64,000 nucleotides of DNA from Haloprofundus halophilus. GTDB lineage: Archaea; Halobacteriota; Halobacteria; Halobacteriales; Haloferacaceae. How positions within the stretch are numbered: the first letter of the stretch is position 1; each line of letters starts with the position of its first letter. Shown one piece after another: positions 26,391-35,145 of the stretch. The DNA lies in the NCBI RefSeq assembly GCF_003439925.1, contig NZ_QQRR01000003.1:186001-250000 (forward strand), read 5' to 3'. The translations under genes were made by a program, and so were the position numbers. The notes beneath the pieces were generated by a model. The model saw only the letters and a program-made list of their open reading frames with translations, made no database searches and was not told the DNA's origin.

Positions 26391-27025
26391 GGGTCGGGCC
26401 TCGCGGCGGGGACGGTGTCACGCAGCGGTCTCCGCGGGCGACTCCTCCGGACGGTGTTCGACCGAGTAGGGCGCCGTGAGCGACCCCGCCCTACCGCGCT
26501 CGGGGCCGCTCGTCCCTCGCTCGTCGAGGATAGGGTATCCACTCTCTCCGCCGGCGCTTGCACCCGACGCGGGCACAGCGGGTCCAGACTCCGCGGTCGA
26601 CTTCCCTCCACGGGTGGTTCGGGGTGTCCCTCTCCTCCCGAGCCGACACCCGGGCCACACGTCCGATGCACGCATCTTGTCACGTTCGAACAACGGACGG
26701 ACGTGGTGAGTATCTTACTACCTCGTTCAACTCCCGAGACGGTGAGCGTGAAGGGAACGCGTAAACGGCTTGTACAGGTGCTGTGTCGTTCCAGCCTCGC
26801 GCTTTCGTCACTCGTCGAAGGGTGGGGCCTCGGCGGCCCCCGTTACGGCCAGGTGCGCGGATTACGGTTGATGCCCCGGAAATCGTCGGTTTCACTTCGA
26901 AGCCAAGCGGTTCGAGAAAACCGAGCATTCTCGCCATTGTCGGGCGTAGCCCGAGACGCTCGCCCCGCCCGTCTATAGATAAAACCTATCTACGAGACGT
27001 GCCAACCGAGCAGCGAGAGCGACAC
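26391..27025. promoter_or_regulatory. Intergenic region with MFS promoter and inverted repeat
   Basis: About 635 bases without a secure gene. A minus-strand frame at 26418-26693 (TTG start, Ser/Gly/Arg-rich, 91 codons) lies just upstream of the ASST-like gene but has no recognisable family, so it is not called. At the right end TAGATA-AAACC-TATCTA (26976-26992) forms a perfect 6-bp inverted repeat overlapping the probable TATA box of the MFS gene, about 35-50 bases before its ATG; this could be an operator. Confidence 0.5.
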
Positions 27026-28354
27026 ATGGCCGCAGAGGAGGACCCCGTCGACGTACTCGACCCGCTCCGCCAGTTTCTCTCGCTCGAACGCGACGTGCTC
27101 GTCCTCTCGGTGGCGATGTTCGCGTTCAGTCTCGGCTTCCAGATGACGAACCGCTTTCTCCCGGAGTACATGGTGGCGCTCGGCGCGTCGGGTTTCGTCG
27201 TCGGCCTGTTCGGGACGTTCGGCAACGTCATCTCGGCCGTCTATCCGTACCCCGGTGGTGCGGTCTCGGACCGAATCGGCTCGCGGTACGCGCTGACGCT
27301 GTTCGGCCTCCTCTCGACCGTCGGCTTCGTGTTCTGGCTCGTCGCACCCGGAATCGGCGGACTCTCCGTGGGTTCCGTCACGCTCGGCCCCTGGATGTGG
27401 ATCTTCGTCGGGCTGCTCCTCGCACAGGCGTGGAAATCGTTCGGCCTGGGAGCGACGTTCGCGGTCGTCAAGCAAGCGACGCCGCCCTCGCGCCTCGCCG
27501 AGGGGTTCGCGAGCACCGAGACGTTCCGCCGGACCGCCTTCCTCGTCGGACCGGTGTTGGCGGCGGTGCTCATCGGTCTCCACCCGCAGTTCACCGTGAG
27601 CTTCCGGTACGTCCTCGCCGTCGCCGTCGTCTTCGGCGTCCTCGGCACGGTCGTCCAGCACTTCCTCTACGACGCCGGTTCCGACACCATCGGCGACTCC
27701 TTCGAGGGAGTCGACCGCATCGTCCGCGACTTCCGAGAGATGCCCGAGGAACTGCGACCGCTTCTGGTCGGTGACACGCTCGTCCGCTTCGCCAACGGGA
27801 TGGTCTACGTGTTCTTCGTGCTCGTGGTAACGCGGATATTCGGGGTCGGCCTCGACACGACCGTCTCGCTCGGCGGCCTCTCGTACGCGGTTGACCTGTC
27901 GCCGCAGGCCTTCTTCGGCTACCTCTTGGGCGTCGAGATGGTCGTCGCGCTGCTCACGATGATTCCGGCCGCGAAAGTCGCAGAGCGCGTCGGACTCAAG
28001 CCCGTCGTCGCCCTCGGCTTCGCCGTCTACGCCGTCTTCCCGGTCGTGCTCATCTACGCGCCGCAGACGGCTCCCGCGCTGGTGCTCGTCTTCGCCTTCT
28101 CCGGACTGCGCTTCGCGGGACTCCCCTCGCACAAGGCGCTCATCGTCGGTCCGGCCGAACGGGGCGCGGGTGGTCGCGTCACCGGCACCTACTACCTCCT
28201 GCGAAACACCATCGTCATCCCCAGCGCCGCGCTCGGCGGCTATCTCTGGGACTTCGTCAGTCCCGAACTCGCGTTCACCGTCGCCGCCGCGGTCGGTCTC
28301 GTCGGAACTGGGTACTTCCTGGTGTTCGGAAAGGAGTTCGAAGCGTACGCCTGA
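27026..28354 (+). CDS. MFS transporter
   Basis: A 442-residue membrane protein with ~12 hydrophobic helices. It carries the MFS loop motif GGAVSDRIGSRYALTLFG after the second helix and FRRTAFLVGPVLAAVLIG. A soluble acidic N-terminus of ~25 residues (MAAEEDPVDVLDP) precedes the first helix. The loop around residues 225-245 (GDSFEGVDRIVRDFREMPEE) is the central cytoplasmic linker. The ATG at 27026 lies shortly after the inverted-repeat promoter. Substrate unknown. Confidence 0.9.
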   Translation: MAAEEDPVDVLDPLRQFLSLERDVLVLSVAMFAFSLGFQMTNRFLPEYMVALGASGFVVGLFGTFGNVISAVYPYPGGAVSDRIGSRYALTLFGLLSTVGFVFWLVAPGIGGLSVGSVTLGPWMWIFVGLLLAQAWKSFGLGATFAVVKQATPPSRLAEGFASTETFRRTAFLVGPVLAAVLIGLHPQFTVSFRYVLAVAVVFGVLGTVVQHFLYDAGSDTIGDSFEGVDRIVRDFREMPEELRPLLVGDTLVRFANGMVYVFFVLVVTRIFGVGLDTTVSLGGLSYAVDLSPQAFFGYLLGVEMVVALLTMIPAAKVAERVGLKPVVALGFAVYAVFPVVLIYAPQTAPALVLVFAFSGLRFAGLPSHKALIVGPAERGAGGRVTGTYYLLRNTIVIPSAALGGYLWDFVSPELAFTVAAAVGLVGTGYFLVFGKEFEAYA

Positions 28355-28461
28355 ACCCCTCGGACGGTCCTTCGCTCTCTCTCGTCTCCGCGTCCGCGGA
28401 CCGGAAAACGCCGCCCCGACCGGAGCCCCAATACGCGCTCGGCCGAACTGTACACGTGACG

Positions 28462-29379
28462 ATGGACCACCGCAACGCGGGCTACGACCGGCTGTTCGGT
28501 ACCGATACCCTGAGCTTCGGCGTCAGCTTCCCGCTCACCGACTCGCGGGAGTCGAGCCCGCCGGTCGCGCGGGAGATGGAGCTCGCGGCACACGCCGAGC
28601 GGGTCGGATTCGACGCGCTGTGGGCGCGCGACGTCCCCCTCTACTGGCCGCGGTTCGGCGACGCGGGCCAGACGTTCGAGACGTGGACGTGGCTGAGCCA
28701 CGTCGCCGCCCACACCTCGGATATTGCACTCGGCACCGCCAGCGTCGTCCTTCCGCTTCGACATCCCCTGCACGTCGCAAAGAGCGCGGCGTCTATCGAC
28801 CGCCTCTCCGACGGCCGCCTCGTCCTCGGAGTAGCGACGGGCGACCGCGACCCCGAGTTTCCGGCGTTCGGCGTCGACGCCGACGAGCGCGGCGAACTGT
28901 TCCGCGAGAGCGTCGACGTACTCCGGACCGTCTGGCGCGAGGAGTTCCCCGAACTCGACTCGGCGTGGGGGACGCTCGACGGGTCGCTCGACCTCGTACC
29001 GAAACCGACGACGGAAACGCTGCCGCTGCTCCCGACCGGTTACGCCCGGCAGTCCGTCGAGTGGATCGGCGACCACGGCGACGGCTGGTTCTTCTATCAC
29101 CTCCCGACGAACACGCTCGAATCGTACCTCGACGAGTGGCGGACCGTCGCCGACGGGAAACCGTACGCGATGGCGGTCCGAACCGAACTCGCCGACGACC
29201 CGCGGGCGGGACCGGAACCGCTCCACCTCGGCTACCGCGCCGGCAGCGACTGGTTCGCCGACTACTTCTCGACGCTCGACGAGATGGGCGTCGACCACGT
29301 GCTCGTCTCGACGCCCGGTCGGAACCCGGAGACCGAACTGACGCGATTCGCCGAGGAAGTCGTCGAACGCGTTCGCTGA
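28462..29379 (+). CDS. LLM class flavin- or F420-dependent oxidoreductase
   Basis: A 305-residue luciferase-like monooxygenase family TIM barrel. Typical blocks are LSFGVSFPLTDSRESSP, HAERVGFDALWARDVPL, IALGTASVVLPLRHPLHVAKSAASIDRLSDGR and LVLGVATGDR. The family uses reduced FMN or F420 to oxidise or hydroxylate small molecules. The ATG at 28462 is preferred over a GTG two codons earlier. It stands between an MFS gene and an iron-controlled binding protein; no operon partner is obvious. Confidence 0.88.
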   Translation: MDHRNAGYDRLFGTDTLSFGVSFPLTDSRESSPPVAREMELAAHAERVGFDALWARDVPLYWPRFGDAGQTFETWTWLSHVAAHTSDIALGTASVVLPLRHPLHVAKSAASIDRLSDGRLVLGVATGDRDPEFPAFGVDADERGELFRESVDVLRTVWREEFPELDSAWGTLDGSLDLVPKPTTETLPLLPTGYARQSVEWIGDHGDGWFFYHLPTNTLESYLDEWRTVADGKPYAMAVRTELADDPRAGPEPLHLGYRAGSDWFADYFSTLDEMGVDHVLVSTPGRNPETELTRFAEEVVERVR

Positions 29380-29453
29380 CGACCCAGCCGAATCTCGTCA
29401 AGGCGGGACGAGGCGCGACGACCGGCGGGGGGAATCCGAAACAGGTTTCATTC

Positions 29454-29469
29454 TTTAGGTTAGCCTAAA
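29454..29469. promoter_or_regulatory. Probable DtxR/Idr-type iron box
   Basis: TTTAGGTTAGCCTAAA is an almost perfect dyad (TTTAGG/CCTAAA) identical in core to the TTAGGTTAGCCTAA-type operators of DtxR/IdeR/Idr iron repressors. It ends three bases before the ATG of the binding-protein gene, so bound repressor would cover the start site. Confidence 0.8.
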
Positions 29470-29472
29470 TCC

Positions 29473-30738
29473 ATGGAACGTGGTTCAGCGGACCGGAGCC
29501 AGTCGACGCGTCGTGCGTACCTCAAGTACGGAGGCGCAGTCGTCGGTGCCGGACTGCTCGCAGGCTGTGCGAGCGACGACGGAGCCGAGGGGGAATCGCC
29601 GGAGACGACGGGGTCCGGAGACGGCAGTGTCGGAGAGACGGATACGGGAGCCGACTCCGAAACGACGGATTCGGGAGGGTCGTACTCGGTGTCGATGGCC
29701 CCGGTCGGGACAGTCGAATTCGACAGCGTGCCCCAGAACGTGATGGTGTACAGTCTGCTGTACGCGGACATGGCCGTCGCCTACGGGCGAGGCGACGCGG
29801 TGAATTCGCTCGGCTTCGACGCAGACGCCGGCGGCAGGACGTTGGACGCTTACTACGCTCGTCTCGACGGCGTCTCCTTCGACCGTAGCGGGCTCGAACA
29901 GCTCAACACCGGCTCCGGGAGCGCGAACGTCGACAAAGAGCTGGTCTACGAGCTGAACTCCGACCTCCACTTGGTCGACCCGTCTCTCGTCCTCTCGTTC
30001 GACGGCTGGGAGCAGTCCGACGTCGACGAGATTCGGACGAACGTCGCGCCGTGGTTCGGCAACGCCTATAGTCGGGCGCACAGCCCGCCGCCCGAGGAGT
30101 ATCGGGACGATTACGAGTACTACATCCTCTGGGAGATTTCGGGGAGGGTGTCCGAAGTCTTCCGAGAGCGGCAGCGGTTCGAGGCGCTCCGGTCGGTCTA
30201 CGACGAGATGCTCGAACGAATCCGGTCGAACCTCCCGCCCGCCGACCAGCGACCCTCGGTCGGTACGGTGATACTCATGGACGAGACGTTCTACCCCTCG
30301 AAGCTCAACGCTCCGGGGTTCGCGGCCGCCCACACCCGACCGCTCGAAGCGAATGACGCGTTCGCAGCCGACGACGTGACGTACGAGACCACCTACGACT
30401 ACGAGACGATGCTCGAAATCGACCCCGACGCGATTCTGCACCCCTTCGGAATCGCCTCCTACTACGACGTCGGACAGATTCGACGGACGCTCGAAGAGCA
30501 TCCCGTGGGCGGGCAGTTGACGGCCGTCCAGAACGACCGCGTCTACCCCTCGGGCAACCCCGTTCAGGGGCCGCTGATGAACCTCTTCCAGTTGGAGATG
30601 ACCGCAAAACAGCTGTACCCCGACCAGTTCGGCGAGTGGCCCGGCTACGAGAACGGCGACCCGTACCCGGAGATTCCGGAATCCGAGCGCCTGTTCGACC
30701 GCCAGCGCGTCGCCGACATCGTCACCGGGAGGCTCTGA
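29473..30738 (+). CDS. Iron-siderophore-type ABC transporter substrate-binding lipoprotein
   Basis: A 421-residue protein with twin-arginine signal (TRRAYLKYGGAVV) and lipobox LAGC with the acceptor Cys near residue 32, followed by a Glu/Thr/Ser/Gly-rich linker to about residue 70. The mature part resembles cluster 8 (FecB/FhuD-like) binding proteins: VEFDSVPQNVMVYSLLYADMAVAYG, LEIDPDAILHPFG, LTAVQNDRVYPSGNPVQGP. An iron box overlaps the translation start, so expression should rise under iron starvation. No permease or ATPase gene is adjacent: the downstream neighbour is a convergent AEC carrier. It may serve a transporter encoded elsewhere. Confidence 0.9.
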   Translation: MERGSADRSQSTRRAYLKYGGAVVGAGLLAGCASDDGAEGESPETTGSGDGSVGETDTGADSETTDSGGSYSVSMAPVGTVEFDSVPQNVMVYSLLYADMAVAYGRGDAVNSLGFDADAGGRTLDAYYARLDGVSFDRSGLEQLNTGSGSANVDKELVYELNSDLHLVDPSLVLSFDGWEQSDVDEIRTNVAPWFGNAYSRAHSPPPEEYRDDYEYYILWEISGRVSEVFRERQRFEALRSVYDEMLERIRSNLPPADQRPSVGTVILMDETFYPSKLNAPGFAAAHTRPLEANDAFAADDVTYETTYDYETMLEIDPDAILHPFGIASYYDVGQIRRTLEEHPVGGQLTAVQNDRVYPSGNPVQGPLMNLFQLEMTAKQLYPDQFGEWPGYENGDPYPEIPESERLFDRQRVADIVTGRL

Positions 30739-30787
30739 GGCGTCCGTCGAACGCGGACGCGGGCGCGCTCGGATGGGTGAAGCGGAG

Positions 30788-31696
30788 CTACCCGACGAAC
30801 TGCAGCACGGCGAGAATCGTCCCGACGGACGCGACAGTCGTCGCGAACACGTTCGCGGAGGCGAGGTTCGCATCGCCGCCGAGTTCGGTCGCGTAGATGA
30901 ACGTCGAGACGGCCGTCGGCATCGCCAACATCAACACGCCCGCGCGGGTGGTCGACACGTCCGCCGAGAGCAAGGAGAACGTCGCGAGCGCGATGGCGGG
31001 CATCACCAGCATCTTGAGCGCGACGACCGACCCCACCGTCGAGAAGTCGACGGCGGTGTCGTCCAGCGACAGCGACGCACCGACGACGAGGAGCGCGACG
31101 GGGAGGGCAAATCCGGCGAGCGCCTCCAGACCGGACCAGACGGGGCTCGGTACCGAGACGCCCGACGCCGAGGCGAGCAGCCCGACGGAGAGCGCGACGA
31201 GGACGGGGTTGGCGAACAGATTCCGGAGTTCGCTCCGCAGGTCCGCGTCGGCGTTGTTGACGAAGACGAGAACCGCGATAGTCAGCGGGACTTGCGTCAG
31301 CGCACCGACACCGAGGAGGAGACTCGCCTTCGCGGTGACGACGTCGCCGAACGTCGCCGCGACTATCGGTAGACCGAGAAAGCCGAGGTTGCAGTGATAC
31401 GACTGCACGACGGCGACGCTCCGGACCGCCGGTGACGACTCCCGGCGATGGACGACCCACCCGACCGCCGCCGCCGAGAGGAGGACGGCCCAGAATCCGA
31501 CGACGAGGCGGGGTTCGAGCACCTCGCCGAGCGATTGCGAGGCCGTCGACGTGAAGACGAGTGCGGGAAGCGCGACGTAGAACGCGAACTGCGTGAGGCG
31601 GTCCGTGCGGGCGTCGTCGAGGAGGCCGAGTCGTCGGAGGCCGAGCCCGACGGCCAGGAGGACCAGAAGATACACCAGATTCGAGACGACATCCAT
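30788..31696 (-). CDS. AEC family transporter
   Basis: A 302-residue membrane protein with about ten hydrophobic helices, start at the ATG of MDVVSNLVYLL. Family blocks are FAFYVALPALVFTSTA, VQSYHCNLGFLGLPIV and LMLAMPTAVSTFIYA, as in auxin-efflux-carrier/MdcF-type proteins that move malonate, malate or other acids. It is convergent with the siderophore-binding-protein gene, 49 bases apart. Confidence 0.9.
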   Translation of the reverse strand: MDVVSNLVYLLVLLAVGLGLRRLGLLDDARTDRLTQFAFYVALPALVFTSTASQSLGEVLEPRLVVGFWAVLLSAAAVGWVVHRRESSPAVRSVAVVQSYHCNLGFLGLPIVAATFGDVVTAKASLLLGVGALTQVPLTIAVLVFVNNADADLRSELRNLFANPVLVALSVGLLASASGVSVPSPVWSGLEALAGFALPVALLVVGASLSLDDTAVDFSTVGSVVALKMLVMPAIALATFSLLSADVSTTRAGVLMLAMPTAVSTFIYATELGGDANLASANVFATTVASVGTILAVLQFVG

Positions 31697-31782
31697 GCTG
31701 GCACTCAACCGCCGACGCACTTCAGGTTACGGCAGGTGGCAACGGAGGTTGTGGTCGTCGCACCGGCGTCGAGCGGGGCGTC

Positions 31783-31860
31783 GACGCCCCCGGTTCGGAA
31801 CGCGTCGACTGCGTCGTCGAAGCCGACGCCCCCGGTTCGGAACGCGTCGACTGCGTCGTC
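31783..31860. repeat. 42-base tandem duplication
   Basis: Two identical 36-base copies (31783-31818 and 31825-31860) are spaced at a 42-base period, both containing CCCCCGGTTCGGAACGCG. They lie in the 166-base gap after the zinc-ribbon gene and before the AEC start. The period is a multiple of three, but no secure gene runs through it. Confidence 0.75.
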
Positions 31861-31862
31861 CG

Positions 31863-32165
31863 CTACGGCGCGGACGAGTCCCCGTGGTGCGCCTCCTCCC
31901 ACAGCTCGCGGCAGTCGTCGCCGCAGAGCGGATAGATTCGGAGCACGCTGTTGCCGTCTCCCACTGTCACGACGGGGTACCACTCGCTCGTGTCGATGGC
32001 GGCCCCGCAGTACTCGCACCACTTTCTCCTGTGCGAGACGACGCCCCTCTCACGAAGGGAGTCGTCGCTGCGCCCGCCGTTTGCGTCGGGAGCCACTTCC
32101 GCGTCGGACGCCTCTCGAACCAAACTGTCGGAACGGGTCGAGTCGGCGGATTCGGACCGTTGCAT
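31863..32165 (-). CDS. Small zinc-ribbon protein (DUF7576-like)
   Basis: A 100-residue protein. The first ~45 residues are acidic and low-complexity; the C-terminal half has WCEYCGAAIDTSEWYPV and YPLCGDDCRELW, a CxxC...CxxxC pattern that could bind one zinc. The start lies one base after the stop of the HalOD1 gene, so the two are co-transcribed. Such small ribbons are common near haloarchaeal signalling genes; the role is not known. Confidence 0.75.
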   Translation of the reverse strand: MQRSESADSTRSDSLVREASDAEVAPDANGGRSDDSLRERGVVSHRRKWCEYCGAAIDTSEWYPVVTVGDGNSVLRIYPLCGDDCRELWEEAHHGDSSAP

Positions 32166-32166
32166 C

Positions 32167-32475
32167 TCAGTTCTCGAGCGGGTCGACGACGGCGGTCGCC
32201 TCGGTCGGTGGCAACGCGACGCGTATCTCGCCGGTCCCGCGAACGGTGACCTGACAGCCCGCCATCGCGAACTCGAGTTCTACCGAGTCGTGCGTCGGAC
32301 CGGCCGAGGAGAAGATCGCGTCAAGGGCGTCGGGGTCGATGACGTTGTAGAGCGGTTCGAGTTCCAGGGGGTCGACGTTTCGCGCTTCCGCGACCGCGAG
32401 AACGACCGCGTCGGTGGCGTTTTGGTCCCCGCGAATTTGTCGGACTCCGGCGGCCGGAGTCGAGATTCCATCCAT
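32167..32475 (-). CDS. HalOD1 output domain protein
   Basis: A 102-residue protein formed almost entirely of a HalOD1 domain: AVVLAVAEARNVDPLELEPLYNVIDPDALDAIF is the conserved block, followed by a beta-rich end with VELEFAMAGCQVTVRGTGEIRV. HalOD1 is a haloarchaeal output module of signalling systems. It sits downstream of the Bat-type regulator on the same strand (69-base gap) and overlaps operon-like with the zinc-ribbon gene. Confidence 0.88.
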   Translation of the reverse strand: MDGISTPAAGVRQIRGDQNATDAVVLAVAEARNVDPLELEPLYNVIDPDALDAIFSSAGPTHDSVELEFAMAGCQVTVRGTGEIRVALPPTEATAVVDPLEN

Positions 32476-32544
32476 ACTACAGCTATCGGGACGTTCGGGG
32501 AAATCGACTGCTCCTACACTCGTAGTGTCACCGAGAGGTGAACA

Positions 32545-34707
32545 CTACGTGTGTTGGTTCACCCGCTCCGAGGAGACGGGGCCGTCGTCGAACAGCATCG
32601 CACAGAGCTTTCGCTCCGCGGTTCGGAGGTGGGCGTTGAACGTCGGTTGCGTGATACCGAGCGCGGTCGCAACTTCCTCGCCCGTTCGGTCGCGCGGCCA
32701 CTCGAAGTAGCCGCTGTGATACGCCGTCTGGAGCACCTCTAACTGCCGACGCGTGAGTTCGGCTTCGAGCGTCGTGCCGAACGCCTGCCGAGGTCGGTCG
32801 GTCCGCTCTTTGTCCCGTCGCGCGCGGAGCTTCGTCTCGGGGTACTTCTCTTCGACCCGGTTGACGAACGAACGAACGTCCGTCGCGTCCGGGAGTTCGA
32901 CGACGACGTGCGTGACGGCGTCCTCGACCCGAATCGAGCGAGCGATGCCGCCGCACTCGACGAGCACCGACGGAACCGTCGGCCCGGAGATGACCGCCTC
33001 GAAGCGGAGTCTGCCGGCGTCGTCTCCGCTGCCGATGTAGTCGATGTCGCGGATTCCGGGGATGGTGGCCGCGGCGTCGACGACGACGTCGGACGACGCG
33101 TCGGTCGCGTCGAAGAAGATTCGCGTCGTCCCGTCCGTCTGCGGGACGAGACCGCCGTAGCGGAGGTGACAACCCGCCTCGCGCGCGAGCTGTTCGAACT
33201 GTCCACCGGTCTCGCGAATCTCCAGTTCGAGTTCGACGACCGTGTCGGTCAGCAGCGTCCGGCGCGTCTCCACGGAGTTCATCGCGTAGGCGATAGTCTC
33301 ACCCAACTGCTCGAAGACGCGTCTCGAACGGTCGGAGAAGGCGTCCGGTTCGGTGGCGAACACCGTCAGCACGCCGTAGGGCAGCTCGTTGTACTGAAGC
33401 GGGATGCTGATAGCCGACTGGAGCCCTCGCGCGATGGCGGCTTTTCGCCACGGTTCGTCGCGAAGCCCCGAGGCGACGTTGGAGACGACCGTCGTGGCCC
33501 CCGTCGACGCCGTCGTCGCCGCCGGCGAGGCGCTGTCGCTGACCGACAGCGAGACGATATCGAGGTAGTCCGGGCCCGCGCCGGCCCAACTGCGCGGGGT
33601 GATCTCTCCGTCCGCCACTTCCCCGATCCAGGCGAACGCGAACCGCTCGGTCCGGGTCAGAAGCTCGCAGACGGCCTGCTCTATCGCGTCGCGCGTCGTG
33701 GCCTGTACGAGCACCTGGTCGATTTCGCGGATGAGGTCGTTCGTCCGGTTCAGTTCCTCCAACTGTCGGTTCTGCGTCGCCAGTTCGCGCTCTTGTCTCC
33801 GAAGCGACTCCTCGCGTTCGACGCGGTCGAGCGCGACCTCGGCCGTCGCCGCCAGATGGTCGGCCAGCTGTTGGGTCTGCTGGTCGATACCTCCGGCCTC
33901 CTCCGAGACGATGACGAGCACGCCGTGCCCGTCGAGGGGAACCCAGAGTCCGCTCCGCAGCGGGACGTCGAGCCGGCGGAAGTAATCGATCTCCTGGAGG
34001 TCCTCGCAGACGATGGTCTCGTCGTCGACGAACGCCTGCCACGTGATCGTCGCCTCGTTCGGGTGCAGGGTCGGGACGTCGCCGGAATCCATCTCGAAGT
34101 GGTCGGTGTACACCGCCGTCGGTTCGAGCGCGTTCGTCTCCGCGTCGAAGAGGAAGATACCGATGCAGCAGTGCTCGAACACGTCGGCAGCGGCGTCGAC
34201 TGCGAACTGACTCACCTCGGCTTTCGACTCGGCCTGCACCAAGTCTCGGCTCGCGTCGTGCAGCGCCGCCTGCGTTCGGTCGAACTTTTTCCGCTCGATG
34301 GCGTGTCGAATCGACCGGTACAGCAACGGGGGCGTCAGCTCGTCCTTGACGAGATACTCCTGTGCGCCCCGCTGGACCGCCTGCACGCCGACGCTCTCGT
34401 CGTGAAGCCCGGTGAGAACCACGACCGGAACCTCGTTCGTTCGGTCGCGGACCGTTTCGAGCGTGTCGATTCCGGAGCTGTCGGGGAGTCCGAGGTCGAG
34501 AAGCAACACGTCGACCCGCGACGCTTCGAGCTGCTGCAGTCCGTCGGCCAAGCGAGCGGTTCGTCGCAGTCGCGGCGTGCCGACGGAGTCGGAATCGGAG
34601 AGCGTCGCCGCCCGCCGGGTCGCCTCGTCGAGCAACTCCTCGATGAGTCGGACGTCGCCGGGGTTGTCCTCGACGAGGAGCACCTCGAGTGTATCTTCGT
34701 CCGACAT
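32545..34707 (-). CDS. Bat-type response regulator with receiver, GAF and HTH_10 domains
   Basis: A 720-residue regulator. An N-terminal receiver domain (LEVLLVEDNPGDVRLIEELL, phospho-acceptor Asp about residue 71 in LLLDLGLPDSSG, Lys in YLVKDE) is followed by two GAF domains, the bacterio-opsin-activator GAF/HTH-associated region (~480-640) and a C-terminal HTH_10 (LTRRQLEVLQTAYHSGYFEW, then EEVATALGITQPTFNAHLR). The layout is that of haloarchaeal Bat-like transcription factors that answer to light, oxygen or redox. No histidine kinase gene is adjacent. Confidence 0.95.
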   Translation of the reverse strand: MSDEDTLEVLLVEDNPGDVRLIEELLDEATRRAATLSDSDSVGTPRLRRTARLADGLQQLEASRVDVLLLDLGLPDSSGIDTLETVRDRTNEVPVVVLTGLHDESVGVQAVQRGAQEYLVKDELTPPLLYRSIRHAIERKKFDRTQAALHDASRDLVQAESKAEVSQFAVDAAADVFEHCCIGIFLFDAETNALEPTAVYTDHFEMDSGDVPTLHPNEATITWQAFVDDETIVCEDLQEIDYFRRLDVPLRSGLWVPLDGHGVLVIVSEEAGGIDQQTQQLADHLAATAEVALDRVEREESLRRQERELATQNRQLEELNRTNDLIREIDQVLVQATTRDAIEQAVCELLTRTERFAFAWIGEVADGEITPRSWAGAGPDYLDIVSLSVSDSASPAATTASTGATTVVSNVASGLRDEPWRKAAIARGLQSAISIPLQYNELPYGVLTVFATEPDAFSDRSRRVFEQLGETIAYAMNSVETRRTLLTDTVVELELEIRETGGQFEQLAREAGCHLRYGGLVPQTDGTTRIFFDATDASSDVVVDAAATIPGIRDIDYIGSGDDAGRLRFEAVISGPTVPSVLVECGGIARSIRVEDAVTHVVVELPDATDVRSFVNRVEEKYPETKLRARRDKERTDRPRQAFGTTLEAELTRRQLEVLQTAYHSGYFEWPRDRTGEEVATALGITQPTFNAHLRTAERKLCAMLFDDGPVSSERVNQHT

Positions 34708-34709
34708 GC

Positions 34710-34994
34710 TCAGTTACGATTCGGCAGCGGGAGTTCGACGAGCCGTGACCAGAACTCCTCGAACGCCCGGGCGAGGTCGACGAACTCCTCGGAGACGACC
34801 AGCTTCACGGAGTTGGCGTTGGCGTGGAGGTCGTAGCTCCGGACGACATCCTCTCGGGCCGTCGGTATCGTGCAGCGAACGTCGAGCCGTCGCCGCTCGG
34901 TCGGGAACGTCGTCGGAGTCGACGCGCCCGTCAGCGAGGGTGTGACATCTCGGAGAACGCGGACGTGAGCGTGGTGTCGGCGTTCCGCCTCCAT
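34710..34994 (-). CDS. Hypothetical protein upstream of the Bat-type regulator
   Basis: An open frame of 94 codons from the ATG at 34994, or 113 codons from a GTG at 35051, ending two bases before the regulator's start. The C-terminal half (DLHANANSVKLVVSEEFVDL, then FWSRLVELP) looks like a small beta-alpha HalOD1-like fold, which would fit its position, but the match is weak. The TATA-like TTATTTAT lies too close to the ATG at 34994 for a leaderless start, so the start is uncertain. Confidence 0.45.
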   Translation of the reverse strand: MEAERRHHAHVRVLRDVTPSLTGASTPTTFPTERRRLDVRCTIPTAREDVVRSYDLHANANSVKLVVSEEFVDLARAFEEFWSRLVELPLPNRN

Positions 34995-35145
34995 TGAGCG
35001 ATAAATAACGGACCGAGCGTCTTGAATCCTCTCATCAGCGAACCGGTTCACGAGTACGGCGCGGCGTACGGGCGGCTCCGTATCTGAAAGGTCGAGGAGG
35101 GAAATCGTTCATAAGTATTTAGACACAGGAGGGAGTATCGACTCC

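Noticed and set aside
26418-26693. 91-codon minus-strand frame upstream of the ASST-like gene
   Set aside because: TTG start, Ser/Gly/Arg/Pro-rich composition typical of GC-rich non-coding frames, and no family match. Position alone is not enough.
26640-27000. tRNA-like or structural RNA in the gap left of the MFS gene
   Set aside because: No cloverleaf with matching acceptor and T-arm could be formed by eye; the only strong structure is the TAGATA/TATCTA dyad at the promoter.
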